Origin: Pseudomonas knackmussii B13
GTDB lineage: Bacteria; Pseudomonadota; Gammaproteobacteria; Pseudomonadales; Pseudomonadaceae
Direction: 5' to 3'
NCBI RefSeq assembly: GCF_000689415.1
Contig: NZ_HG322950.1
Coordinates: 4,223,501-4,287,500 of the forward strand
Length of the DNA stretch: 64,000 bases
How positions within the stretch are numbered: the first letter of the stretch is position 1; each line of letters starts with the position of its first letter. The notes under the pieces were generated by a model. The model was given only the letters and a program-made list of their open reading frames with translations. It had not been told where the DNA came from and ran no database searches. A program made the position numbers and the translations under genes. Positions 33,834 through 42,181 of the stretch are shown here, piece after piece.

Positions 33834-34198
33834 TGCTCTACACCTGCCCCTGCTGCGGCCACTTCAGCTTCGCCGACGCGCCGGGCTCCTACGAAATCTG
33901 CCCGATCTGCTTCTGGGAAGACGATCTGCTGCAACTGTGTTTCCCCGACGCGCGCGGCGGGGCCAACGCGGTCAGCCTGATCGAGGCCCAGGTGAACTTC
34001 GTGCAATGGGGCGCCTGCGAAAGGCGCTTCCGCGACCAGGTAAGGCCGCCGACCATCGAGGACGAGAAGGACGAACGCTGGTTCGCCCTCTGGCAGCGCC
34101 GCGCCGACTACCCGAGCCTGGAGGAAGACCACGGCGGCCCGCTGGTGGCCGGCGAGGAGGCCTGCTACTGGCTGCGCCCGACGCCGGGTGGGCGCTGA
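33833..34198 (+). CDS. CPCC-family cysteine-rich protein
   Basis: A 121-residue protein beginning MLYTCPCCGHFSF with a second pair at YEICPICFWEDD, a zinc-ribbon-like arrangement that defines the CPCC family (PF14206). Its role is unknown. The start overlaps the oligopeptidase stop (TGATG), so its translation depends on that gene. A REP element and a REPIN follow. Confidence 0.85.
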   Translation: MLYTCPCCGHFSFADAPGSYEICPICFWEDDLLQLCFPDARGGANAVSLIEAQVNFVQWGACERRFRDQVRPPTIEDEKDERWFALWQRRADYPSLEEDHGGPLVAGEEACYWLRPTPGGR

Positions 34199-34215
34199 GC
34201 GTTCGGCATCATCCG

Positions 34216-34240
34216 GTAGGAGCGGATCTTATCCGCGAAA
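34216..34240. repeat. Single REP element
   Basis: GTAGGAGCGGATCTTATCCGC, a half-element related to that at 18713-18738, 18 bases after the CPCC gene stop. Confidence 0.7.
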
Positions 34241-34260
34241 TCCCTGCGCCAACGCCCCCT

Positions 34261-34307
34261 GTAGGAGCGCGCCATGCGCGCGATTCGCGGCCATGGGCCG
34301 CTCCTAC
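34261..34307. repeat. REPIN (inverted REP pair)
   Basis: GTAGGAGCGCGCCATGCGCGC arm and an inverted arm ending GGGCCGCTCCTAC, 47 bases, between the CPCC and YcgN genes. Confidence 0.85.
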
Positions 34308-34360
34308 AGGGAAATACCGGGCCGTGCAGTTCGCGAGCAAGCTTGCTGCCACGGAAAGTC

Positions 34361-34810
34361 TCAACCCGCGCGGAAGATCAGGTGCTCTTCCCAGTCATCC
34401 TCGGGCACCGAACCCTCGCTGAGCATCCGCCCGGACTGCGAAATGCGCTCGTGGTGCACCGCCTCCGGATCGCCGCAGACCAGGTGGTGCCACAACGGCA
34501 GGTCCTTGCCCTCGGATACCAGGCGATAGGCGCAGGTCGGCGGCAGCCAGCGGAACTCGTCGGCTTGCGCCGGGGTGAGCTGGATGCAGTCCGGCACGCT
34601 GGCGCGGCGGTTGGCGTAGTCGGTGCAGCGGCAGGTTTTCAGGTCCAGCAGCTTGCAGGCGATGCGCGTGTAGTAGACGGCGCCGTCGTCCTCGTCCTCG
34701 AGTTTCTGCAGGCAGCACAGGCCGCAGCCGTCGCACAGCGACTCCCATTCTTCCTGATCGAGTTGGTCGAGGGTTTTGCGTTTCCAGAAGGGTTCGACTT
34801 TGGCAGCCAT
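34361..34810 (-). CDS. YcgN-family cysteine cluster protein
   Basis: A 149-residue UPF0260/YcgN protein. Cysteine groups occur as CDGCGLCCLQ (near residue 27), CKLLDLKTCRCTDY (about 52-64), then single Cys near PDC and PPTCAYRL. The pattern suggests metal binding. ATG 34810 (MAAKVEPFWKRKTLDQ) matches the usual start of the family. YcgN in other bacteria is often near YcgL and RNase D genes, which lie about 2 kb further on here. Confidence 0.88.
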   Translation of the reverse strand: MAAKVEPFWKRKTLDQLDQEEWESLCDGCGLCCLQKLEDEDDGAVYYTRIACKLLDLKTCRCTDYANRRASVPDCIQLTPAQADEFRWLPPTCAYRLVSEGKDLPLWHHLVCGDPEAVHHERISQSGRMLSEGSVPEDDWEEHLIFRAG

Positions 34811-35024
34811 CTTTATTTCTAGCAGGGGTAGATCACGGGGCGCCAAGTCTATGCCCCGCGACGTCCGGGGCCAAGCGCAAGTGACCATCGGGCCCTTGCC
34901 AGGGCCAACGCGGCTGGGTAGCTTTCGCCCACCGACAGGCCCGCGACGGGCCGCCCCGCGTTATCCACAGCCTCGCGATGCCCAGCCGTCCACGGCACCA
35001 TCTCCCTTTCTTCCAGGAGCCTCC

Positions 35025-35618
35025 ATGAGCGCCAATCCCCGCGTTGCCGACTATCCCATCGACCCGCAATTCCTCGAGCGCTGGTCGCCGCGCGCCTTCA
35101 GCGGCGAAAGCATTTCCGAGGAAACCCTGCTGGGCTTCCTCGAAGCCGCGCGCTGGGCGCCCTCCTCGTTCAACTCGCAGCCCTGGCGCTTCCTCTACGC
35201 GCGCCGCGACACGCCGAACTGGCAGCGCTACCTGAACCTGCTGGGCGAGTTCAACCGCGGCTGGGCGCAGAACGCCGCGGCGCTGGTCGTGGTGCTGTCC
35301 AAGACCACCTTCGCGCCGCCCGGCTCCAGCGAAGAGAAGCCAGCGCTCTGGCACACCTTCGACACCGGCGCCGCCTGGGGCTTCCTCGCCCTGCAGACGC
35401 ACCTGGCCGGTTGGCACAGCCACGGCATGGCCGGCTTCGACCGCGAAGCGACCCGCGTCGAGCTGAAGGTGCCGGACGAGTACGAGATCCACGCCGTGGT
35501 GGCGATCGGCAAGCAGGGCGACAAGGCTCAACTGTCGGAAAGCCTGCAGGCGCGCGAAGTGCCGAATGCGCGGCGGCCGCTGCAGGAGCTGGTCGCCGAG
35601 GGCGACTTCAGTCTGTAG
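35025..35618 (+). CDS. Nitroreductase-family protein
   Basis: A 197-residue FMN-dependent nitroreductase-like protein. The FMN phosphate site is RWSPRAFSGESIS, and EAARWAPSSFNSQPWRFLYARR carries the Ser/Asn-Gln FMN contacts. The C-terminal part IHAVVAIGKQGD is also typical. It should act as a homodimer reducing quinones or nitro compounds with NAD(P)H. ATG 35025 follows CAGGAGCC. A strong bidirectional terminator lies immediately after. Confidence 0.87.
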   Translation: MSANPRVADYPIDPQFLERWSPRAFSGESISEETLLGFLEAARWAPSSFNSQPWRFLYARRDTPNWQRYLNLLGEFNRGWAQNAAALVVVLSKTTFAPPGSSEEKPALWHTFDTGAAWGFLALQTHLAGWHSHGMAGFDREATRVELKVPDEYEIHAVVAIGKQGDKAQLSESLQAREVPNARRPLQELVAEGDFSL

Positions 35619-35622
35619 GAAG

Positions 35623-35651
35623 AAAACGCCCCGGCAAGCGGGGCGTTTTTT
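35623..35651. terminator. Bidirectional terminator
   Basis: AAAACGCCCCG, loop GCAAG, CGGGGCGTTTTTT: a classic hairpin with A and T tails, between the stops of the convergent nitroreductase and hydroxyacid dehydrogenase genes. Confidence 0.92.
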
Positions 35652-36583
35652 CAGTAACCGCGGGCGAAGTCCACTTCGCCGCGCATCGCCTGCCCGGCCC
35701 AGAAGCGCGACAGGTTATCGCGGAACAGCTCGACCATCGGCCCCGGCAGGGTCGGCGCAGCAGTATGGCCGGTGAGCAGCAGGCGCGGCGTCATCCAGAA
35801 CGGGTGGTGCGCGGGTAATGGCTCCTCGCGGCAAACGTCGATGATTGCGCCGGCCAGGCGGTTGTTTTCCAGCGCGGCGACCAGATCGGCATCGACCACG
35901 GCATTGCCGCGCCCGGCGTTGATGAACAACGCCGAAGGCTTCATCCGCTGGAACAGCGCCAAGTCGTAGAGATCGTGGGTGTCCGGGGTGTCGGGTAGCA
36001 GGTTGATCACGTAGTCGGCGGTTTCTACCAGGCGCGGCAGCTCGCTCAGCGCGCCCATGCGCTGGAACGGCTGCAACGACCGGGGCGTACGCGCCACGCC
36101 GGTCAGCTCGACGCCGAACGCGGCCAGCATGTGCGCCACCGCCTGACCGATCTCGCCGGCACCGACCAACAGCACGTGGCGCCCGCGCAGGCTGCCCGGC
36201 GCGCGGTCGTCCCACTGGCTGCCGACCTGGCTGGCCAGGCGGCCGAGGAACTGGCGCTCGTGGGCGAGCATGTAGGTCAGCAGGTACTCACTCATCACCT
36301 GGCCGAAAATGCCCACGGCGCGGGTCAGCGCATAGTCGCAGGGCAGATCGGTGGCCAGCAGCGGAGTAATCCCGGCCCAGGTCGATTGCACCCAGACCGG
36401 ATGCACACCCTTGCGCAGCAGTTGCGCCACCAGGTCGGGCTGGCCCAGCCACACCGGGCATTCGCTGGCGGCGTCCAGAACCTTGTCCGGGCTGTCGCCG
36501 GCGACGACGTTCAGATTGGGTTCCGCCGCCATGAGCAGGGCGGCATAGAGCTTATGGTCGCGATCGAGAATGAGCACGCGCAT
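35651..36583 (-). CDS. D-2-hydroxyacid dehydrogenase
   Basis: A 310-residue NAD(P)-dependent dehydrogenase of the D-isomer-specific family. The Rossmann motif is VLLVGAGEIGQAVAHML (near residue 140), NLLPDTPDTHDL and FINAGRGNAVVDADLV carry the family signatures, and the catalytic His lies in LLTGHTAAPT. It resembles GhrA-like glyoxylate/hydroxypyruvate reductases in layout. Substrate not determined. Confidence 0.85.
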   Translation of the reverse strand: MRVLILDRDHKLYAALLMAAEPNLNVVAGDSPDKVLDAASECPVWLGQPDLVAQLLRKGVHPVWVQSTWAGITPLLATDLPCDYALTRAVGIFGQVMSEYLLTYMLAHERQFLGRLASQVGSQWDDRAPGSLRGRHVLLVGAGEIGQAVAHMLAAFGVELTGVARTPRSLQPFQRMGALSELPRLVETADYVINLLPDTPDTHDLYDLALFQRMKPSALFINAGRGNAVVDADLVAALENNRLAGAIIDVCREEPLPAHHPFWMTPRLLLTGHTAAPTLPGPMVELFRDNLSRFWAGQAMRGEVDFARGY

Positions 36584-36679
36584 GGTCTAGGTCGCACCGT
36601 CCGGTTGGCAGGGCATGGGCATTTGGCTGGTCATGGTCGAAACATCCCTGCCGGTTCGGCGCTGTCGGGGCTGTTGGAA

Positions 36680-36729
36680 CGAAGGCCTTTAAGACAGGCT
36701 GGAAGGCCTGTAAGACAGGCTGGAAGGCC
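36680..36729. repeat. 21-bp tandem repeat, about 2.4 copies
   Basis: Units of GGAAGGCCTGTAAGACAGGCT start at 36680 (with two changes) and 36701, followed by a partial third (36722-36729). It lies in the 261-base gap between the hydroxyacid dehydrogenase start and the YcgL gene stop. Each unit has a short inverted repeat around CCTGT/ACAGG. Confidence 0.7.
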
Positions 36730-36844
36730 AGGCGTTCCGCGCCCTGTAACTACTATTTCCAGCAATAATGCGCCCGATTCCGACACTTGCCCATAGATAG
36801 AGCGGCGCGCGCGGGATTACGTCGGTTTTCCGTCACCCGCTGAA

Positions 36845-37138
36845 TTACAGCGGGTCGTTCATCCGCAGCAGTTCTTCGGGCAGGTGCTCGATGTACTCCT
36901 CTTCCCCCGGCGGCATCTGCAGGTGGTAGCCCTGCTTCTCGATGTTCTCCAAAACCTTCTCGATATCCTCGCGCGCCAGCTTGCGCTCGGGGGTCAGCAC
37001 CAGGTCGAAGGCGTGCTGCGGCGCGCCGAATGCGGCCAGCAGCGCCTCGGGCACGCGGCTGAGGGCTTCGCGCTTGTCGACGTAGAGGTACATCTCGTTC
37101 TTGCGCGGGCTTTTGTAGATGGAGCAGATGCGTTTCAT
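36845..37138 (-). CDS. YcgL-domain protein
   Basis: A 97-residue YcgL/UPF0745 protein: MKRICSIYKSPRKNEMYLYV at the start, then VPEALLAAFG, and MPPGEEEYIEHL near the end. Function unknown. ATG 37138 overlaps the RNase D stop (ATGA), so translation is coupled. The link between rnd and ycgL is widespread in gammaproteobacteria. Confidence 0.9.
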   Translation of the reverse strand: MKRICSIYKSPRKNEMYLYVDKREALSRVPEALLAAFGAPQHAFDLVLTPERKLAREDIEKVLENIEKQGYHLQMPPGEEEYIEHLPEELLRMNDPL

Positions 37139-38268
37139 GGTTTCTCCGCAGGGCTCAGGCAATCCAGCAGGGCCTGGCCCATCAATTCACGGCGCCAGCC
37201 CTGCAGGGAGTCGGGCAGGCGATAGGGGCCGTCGGGGTAGCCGGTCTTGAGCAGCGCCTCAAGGATTTTCTTGCGCAGCATGAGCTCGGGCGCCATGCCC
37301 TGGCGCTCCGCTTCGCGCTGGCCGACTTCGCGCAGTTGCTTGAGCAGCGGCGTGACTTCGCGCGGCAGCGGCTCGGGCAGCGCCTGCGGCCACTCGGACT
37401 CGGGCAGCGCGGCGGCATGGGCCATCAATTGCAGGAGGGTGTCGCCATCCTGGCGCACGGTGCGCGGATGCATGTCTTCGATGCGGGCCAGTGCCACCTT
37501 GTCGGTCGGCTGGAAGCGCGCCAGCGGCCACAGCGTCGGCTCGCGCAGCACGCGGTTGCGCGGCTGATTGCGCAGGCGTGCCTGCTCCTCCCGCCAGGCG
37601 CAGAGCTCGCGCAGCACGGCGAGTTGCCGCGGCGCCAGTTTCCAGGCCAGCTTGACCTCGCGCCAGGCTTCGCGCGGGTCGCTGACGCGGGTCTGGTTCG
37701 CCACAAGGTCCGCGCCGTCGGCCAGCAGCCAGGCCAGCTTGTGCTCGGGCAGGCGCGGCGCCAGCTTCACGTAGACCTCGGCGAGGTGCTGCACGTCCTC
37801 GGCGGCGTAGCGCACCTGCATGTCGGTCAACGGGCGCTGCAGCCAGTCCGATCGGGTCTCGTCCTTGGGCAGCTCGATGCCGAGGATTTCCAGCACCAGC
37901 TTCGAATAGCCCATGGAATGCGGCATGCCGAGGTAGGCGGCGGCCAGCTGGGTGTCGAACAGCGGTTGCGGCAGGCTGCCGGTCAGGCGCAGGAAGACCT
38001 CCAGGTCCTCGCCGCAGGCGTGGAAGACCTTGACCACCGACGGCGCTTCGAGCACGGCAGCAAATGCCGACCAGTCGCGGATCAGCAGCGGATCGATGAG
38101 CCAGGCGCAGTCGCCGTCGCCAACCTGGATCAGGCCGGCCTCGGGGTAGAAGGTATCGACGCGCATGAACTCGGTATCGAGTGCCAGGTACGGCCGTTGT
38201 TTCCAGTCCTGGCATTGCTGCGCCAGGCTGGCATCGTCGCGGATCCACCGGATATCGAGGGCGCTCAC
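37135..38268 (-). CDS. rnd: Ribonuclease D
   Basis: A 377-residue RNase D. The DEDD exonuclease acids are seen in LALDTEFMRVDTF (Asp, Glu), FHACGEDLEVF (Asp) and YAAEDVQHL (Asp with the Tyr of DEDDy), followed by two HRDC domains (about 205-290 and 290-375). It trims tRNA and other small RNAs from the 3' end. GTG at 38268 is chosen as start because AAGGAG lies six bases ahead, whereas the in-frame ATG at 38274 touches that box. It overlaps ycgL by four bases. Confidence 0.92.
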   Translation of the reverse strand: MSALDIRWIRDDASLAQQCQDWKQRPYLALDTEFMRVDTFYPEAGLIQVGDGDCAWLIDPLLIRDWSAFAAVLEAPSVVKVFHACGEDLEVFLRLTGSLPQPLFDTQLAAAYLGMPHSMGYSKLVLEILGIELPKDETRSDWLQRPLTDMQVRYAAEDVQHLAEVYVKLAPRLPEHKLAWLLADGADLVANQTRVSDPREAWREVKLAWKLAPRQLAVLRELCAWREEQARLRNQPRNRVLREPTLWPLARFQPTDKVALARIEDMHPRTVRQDGDTLLQLMAHAAALPESEWPQALPEPLPREVTPLLKQLREVGQREAERQGMAPELMLRKKILEALLKTGYPDGPYRLPDSLQGWRRELMGQALLDCLSPAEKP

Positions 38269-38409
38269 GAACATCTCCTTGCTTTCAGTGGAGCGCATTA
38301 TATCGGCGCGCCGAGGTCCGGGCATTCGGCTTTTGCGGGCGAAGCTGCAGGGTTCGGACGAAATCCGTAACTTTCCGTCCCCAGGATCCCCAACAAGAAG
38401 AAGCCTTCA

Positions 38410-39474
38410 ATGATGAAGAAACTCGCAAGCTTGCTGGTTTTGCTCGTCGCCGCCCTGGCGATCTATCTCGTCGTTACCCCCAGCCCCATCGACCCGGTCG
38501 CCTGGACCCCGCCAACGGCGCCGAAACTGACCGGCGTACTGGAACCCAACGACACCCTGATGAAGGCCGAACTGCTCGGCCAGGGCCAGGTGCATGGCCC
38601 GGAAGACACCGCCGTGGACAAGGACGGTCGCGTCTACGCTGGCCTGGCCGACGGCCGCGTGGTGCGCCTGGACGGCAACGGCCAGGTACAGACTTTCGCC
38701 GACACCGGCGGCCGCCCGCTTGGCATGGACTTCGACGCCCAGGGCAACCTGATCGTCTGCGACGCCTGGAAGGGCTTGCTGAAGATCGACCCGCAGGGCC
38801 AGATCACGGTGCTGAGCACCCAGGCCGATGGGCAGCCCTTCGGCTTCACCGACGACCTCGACATCGCCAGCGACGGGCGCATCTATTTCACCGACGCCTC
38901 CAGTCGCTTCCACCAGCCCGATTACGTCCTCGACCTGCTGGAGAGCCGTCCACACGGCCGCCTGCTGCGTTACGACCCGGCGAGCGGCAAGACCGAGACG
39001 CTGCTCAAGGACCTGTACTTCGCCAATGGCGTGGCGCTGTCCGCCCACGAGGATTTCGTGCTGGTCAACGAGACTTATCGCTACCGGATCACCCGCTACT
39101 GGCTGACGGGTCCCAAAGCCGGGCAGAACGAGGTCTTCGTCGATAACCTGCCGGGGCTGCCGGACAACCTGCAGGGCGATCGCGCCGGCACCTTCTGGGT
39201 CGCCCTGCCCTCGCCGCGCAAGGCCGATGCCGACTTCATCCTCCCGCATCCCTGGCTCAAGGCGCAGCTGGCCAAGCTGCCGCGCCCGCTGCTGCCCAAG
39301 CCGACGCCCTACGGTCTGGTCCTCGCCCTGGACGAGAGCGGCAAGGTACTGCGCAGCCTGCACGACACCAGCGGCCAGCACCTGCGCATGATCACCTCGG
39401 CCAAGCCGGTGGGCGACTACCTCTACTTCGGCAGCCTGGAGAACGACCGCATCGGTCGCCTGCAGATTCGCTGA
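38410..39474 (+). CDS. SMP-30/strictosidine synthase-like beta-propeller protein
   Basis: A 354-residue protein with an N-terminal membrane anchor (LASLLVLLVAALAIYLVV, residues 5-22) and a six-bladed propeller facing the periplasm. Typical segments are GPEDTAVDKDGRVYAGLADGR-like repeats, TDDLDIASDGRIYFTDAS and FANGVALSAHEDFVLVNE. It resembles lactonase/APMAP-type esterases. Substrate unknown. Confidence 0.83.
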   Translation: MMKKLASLLVLLVAALAIYLVVTPSPIDPVAWTPPTAPKLTGVLEPNDTLMKAELLGQGQVHGPEDTAVDKDGRVYAGLADGRVVRLDGNGQVQTFADTGGRPLGMDFDAQGNLIVCDAWKGLLKIDPQGQITVLSTQADGQPFGFTDDLDIASDGRIYFTDASSRFHQPDYVLDLLESRPHGRLLRYDPASGKTETLLKDLYFANGVALSAHEDFVLVNETYRYRITRYWLTGPKAGQNEVFVDNLPGLPDNLQGDRAGTFWVALPSPRKADADFILPHPWLKAQLAKLPRPLLPKPTPYGLVLALDESGKVLRSLHDTSGQHLRMITSAKPVGDYLYFGSLENDRIGRLQIR

Positions 39475-39480
39475 CAGCCC

Positions 39481-40278
39481 TCAGCTGAGCGCCAGCGGCT
39501 CTTTCGCAGGCGCTTCAACCTTGGCGGGTGCGGCTGGTTCGAGCAGATTCTGCATGCGCTCGCGCACCTCGCCGATCAGGGCATCCAGCCCCCGCTCATG
39601 AAACGCAGCGGCATCGATCGGTTGGCCCACCAGCAGGTCCACCGGCTGGCCCAGGTTGAGGTCGAAGGTGCGCGCCGGCAGCACGCGATGGATACCGCGA
39701 ATGGCCACCGGGATGATCACCGCGTCGGTGTCCAGGGCCAGGCGGAAGCAGCCCTTCTTGAACGGCAGCAGGCGCCCGTCGGGGGAACGCGTGCCTTCCG
39801 GCGCCGCCCACAGGACGATGCCGCTTTCCATCATCGCGCGGGCGCGCTCCAGATCGTCACGGGCACGCTGGCCGTTGTGCCGGTCCACGGACGGGAACTC
39901 GGCGGCGCGCATGGCCCGGCCAAGCACCGGGATTCGGTACAGCTCCTTCTTCGCCAGCATGCGGATCGAGCCTGGCAGGGCGGCAAAGCTGGCGGGGATG
40001 TCGTAGTGACTGGAGTGGTTGCAGAGGATCATGTAGCGCCGACCGTCACTGAAGGTCGGCACAGTCCCGTGCACGCTCAAGCGCATGCGCACCAGGCGCA
40101 GCAAAAGCCCGGACCATTCGCGGGTGTAGCGGTCGACCTGCTCGCGGCCCAGGCGCCCGCAAGCCGCCCGGCCAAGCACCAGCAAGCTGTAATGGAGCGT
40201 CACCAGCGTAGTGGCGACGGCGACATAGACAATGCGGAAAAGGGACGCGCCCTGAACCCTCGGCTGCAGGCTGAACAT
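39481..40278 (-). CDS. 1-acyl-glycerol-3-phosphate acyltransferase (PlsC-like)
   Basis: A 265-residue acyltransferase. Motif I is LCNHSSHYD (HX4D, near residue 82), motif III is WAAPEGTRSPDGRLLPFKKG, and motif IV is IIPVAIRG. An N-terminal hydrophobic helix anchors it to the inner membrane. ATG 40278 (MFSLQPRVQG) is chosen; the longer frame adds 19 residues without a ribosome site. It is convergent with the lactonase-like gene and should add the second acyl chain in phospholipid synthesis. Confidence 0.86.
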   Translation of the reverse strand: MFSLQPRVQGASLFRIVYVAVATTLVTLHYSLLVLGRAACGRLGREQVDRYTREWSGLLLRLVRMRLSVHGTVPTFSDGRRYMILCNHSSHYDIPASFAALPGSIRMLAKKELYRIPVLGRAMRAAEFPSVDRHNGQRARDDLERARAMMESGIVLWAAPEGTRSPDGRLLPFKKGCFRLALDTDAVIIPVAIRGIHRVLPARTFDLNLGQPVDLLVGQPIDAAAFHERGLDALIGEVRERMQNLLEPAAPAKVEAPAKEPLALS

Positions 40279-40380
40279 GCACGAAACTCCAATCGATTGA
40301 GGAAAGCCGCCGAACCCAGCGCTTTCGCTGCACAAGCCTTATGATGCGCCGAGACATCGCTACGACACAGGAACCCGCAC

Positions 40381-41235
40381 ATGTCGCTCGCCCGCCTGCT
40401 CACCCCGCAACAACTGGCAGCCCGCCTGGACGATCCCGGCCTGCTGATCCTCGATTGCCGTTTCGCGCTGGATGACCCCGGCTACGGAGCCCGCGTCTTC
40501 GCCGAGAACCACATTCCCGGGGCGCAATACGCCGACCTCGAGCGCGACCTGTCTGCGCCGGTAATAAAGGGTGTAACCGGGCGCCATCCGCTCCCCGACG
40601 CGCAAGCCCTGCTGCAACGCCTGCGCGACTGGGGCCTGGACAACAGCGACGAAGTGGTGCTGTACGACGACGGCCCCGGCGCCTTTGCCGCCCGCGCGTG
40701 GTGGCTGCTGCTGTGGCTGGGCAAGCGTGACGGCGTCTACCTGCTCGACGGCGGCCTGAACGCCTGGCGCGCCGCCAACCTGCCGCTGACCACCGCCAAA
40801 CCCGCGGTGCAGCCGGGCGCCTTCCAAGGCCGGCCAGACGCCAGCCTGCTGATCGACGCCAACGGCCTCTCGACCCTGCTCGCCGACGCCCAGCCGCCGC
40901 TGATCGATGCCCGCGCGGAGCCGCGCTTCCGTGGCGAGGTCGAGCCCATCGACCCGGTTGCCGGGCACATTCCCGGCGCGCAGTGCGCGGCCTTCACCGA
41001 CAACCTCGGCAGCGACGGCCGCTTCCTCCCGCCCTCGCAGCTGCACCAGCGCTTCGCCCACCTGCTGCGTGGGCGCCCGGCGGAATCCCTGGTCGCCTAC
41101 TGCGGATCTGGCGTAACCGCCTGCCACAACCTGTTCGCCCTGAGCCTCGCCGGCTACCCGCTGGGCCGACTGTACGCAGGCTCCTGGAGCGAGTGGATCA
41201 CCGACCCCGCGCGCCCCGTGGCCACCGGCGCCTGA
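40381..41235 (+). CDS. Thiosulfate/3-mercaptopyruvate sulfurtransferase
   Basis: A 284-residue tandem-rhodanese protein. The N-terminal inactive rhodanese domain (HIPGAQYADLERDLS) is followed by the active one with the persulfide Cys in AYCGSGVTACHNL. The loop CGSGVT is the form seen in mercaptopyruvate sulfurtransferases (SseA type). It is cytoplasmic, with no signal peptide. ATG 40381 directly follows a promoter-sized gap from the divergent acyltransferase gene. Confidence 0.88.
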   Translation: MSLARLLTPQQLAARLDDPGLLILDCRFALDDPGYGARVFAENHIPGAQYADLERDLSAPVIKGVTGRHPLPDAQALLQRLRDWGLDNSDEVVLYDDGPGAFAARAWWLLLWLGKRDGVYLLDGGLNAWRAANLPLTTAKPAVQPGAFQGRPDASLLIDANGLSTLLADAQPPLIDARAEPRFRGEVEPIDPVAGHIPGAQCAAFTDNLGSDGRFLPPSQLHQRFAHLLRGRPAESLVAYCGSGVTACHNLFALSLAGYPLGRLYAGSWSEWITDPARPVATGA

Positions 41236-41484
41236 GCGCTCCAACGCAGGCGGCCGCCCGTGCCGCCTGCGCAGTCACTGGCCGCGACTAGCAGCGAGCG
41301 GCTAATCACGACGCGGAATATGCCCGCGAAGCAGCAAGTCAAAACAATTTAAAAACAGTCCTTTACAGCCGATTTGTCGCACTACACTTCAAATCGAGCG
41401 GCTAAGTTCGCTTACGGCGGGGCCCAGGAGAACATCAGAAGCTGCCAAAGCGCCCAGCCCCGCCGGCTAATGAGGGACAAGACC

Positions 41485-41964
41485 ATGGGAATAGCCGCCA
41501 GCGACCTGCGACAGCACGTCATCCGGCCCACATTGCTGTATCTGGATCGACACAGCGATGCGGCCGAGGTGCTGTTGCTGGGAGCGGCGGCATGTCAAAC
41601 AGCCCTGGGCAGCAATCTCGACTGCCGCCACGGCCACGGACTCTTCCGCATCGACGAGCGAAGGCACCAGCAGGTCTGGGACCGCTACCTGGCCACCGAT
41701 CCCGATCTGGCCAGCCGCGTCCGAGGCCTGGCCAGCCAACACGCCTTCCTCAGCGCCCCGCACCTCGAATTGACCGTCAACCTGCGGTACAGCGTCGCAA
41801 TCGCCTGGATGCTGGTCGAAGCGACCCACCTGCCCCTCCCCAATGCCGCCGATCACCTCGCCCTCGCTCGCATCTGGCGCCGCGTCTTTCAGCCCCACGG
41901 GCACCTGCACGACTTTCTCGACGCCTGGCAACGGCACATTGGGAACCTGGTGCAAGTGGCCTGA
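41485..41964 (+). CDS. Phage-like hypothetical protein
   Basis: A 159-residue protein with no signal peptide or membrane segment. It recalls a family found in phages and prophages that opens LRQ.VIRP.L..L....AAE.LLLGTAAQES. Here the same region reads LLLGAAACQTALGS, so the Glu of AQES is missing. GLFRIDERRHQQVWDRYL and RVRGLASQHAFL also fit. ATG 41485 is chosen over the ATG 15 bases upstream because GAGGGA lies ahead of it. No other phage genes are adjacent. The family link is from memory. Confidence 0.6.
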   Translation: MGIAASDLRQHVIRPTLLYLDRHSDAAEVLLLGAAACQTALGSNLDCRHGHGLFRIDERRHQQVWDRYLATDPDLASRVRGLASQHAFLSAPHLELTVNLRYSVAIAWMLVEATHLPLPNAADHLALARIWRRVFQPHGHLHDFLDAWQRHIGNLVQVA

Positions 41965-41968
41965 AGTT

Positions 41969-41990
41969 GAACTGACCAACCGGTCAATTC
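41969..41990. promoter_or_regulatory. Putative TetR-type operator 1 before fadL
   Basis: TGACC-AACC-GGTCA (41973-41986), extended to GAA/TTC on both sides with one mismatch, is an inverted repeat. A second repeat with the same TGACC-N4-GGTCA core lies 44 bases downstream, centre to centre. Confidence 0.5.
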
Positions 41991-42013
41991 ACATTTGCCT
42001 ACAACGAAATCAG

Positions 42014-42033
42014 AAGTGACCTACTGGTCACTT
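42014..42033. promoter_or_regulatory. Putative TetR-type operator 2 before fadL
   Basis: AAGTGACC-TACT-GGTCACTT, a perfect 8-bp inverted repeat. It resembles the DesT-type AGTGAAC-N4-GTTCACT pattern but with CC/GG cores. It lies about 148 bases before the porin start. Confidence 0.55.
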
Positions 42034-42181
42034 TCCGTTTACCTACAGACACAAATGTAACGGCGCCGATTAGCCCGCCGCCTCGCATCCGGAAGCCCGG
42101 AATAGAGCGCCCACAAGGGCTACCCATTGCTGGGGAATCTTGCTAGTTTGCGCGCCGTTGACCACAGGAGTTGCTTTAACA

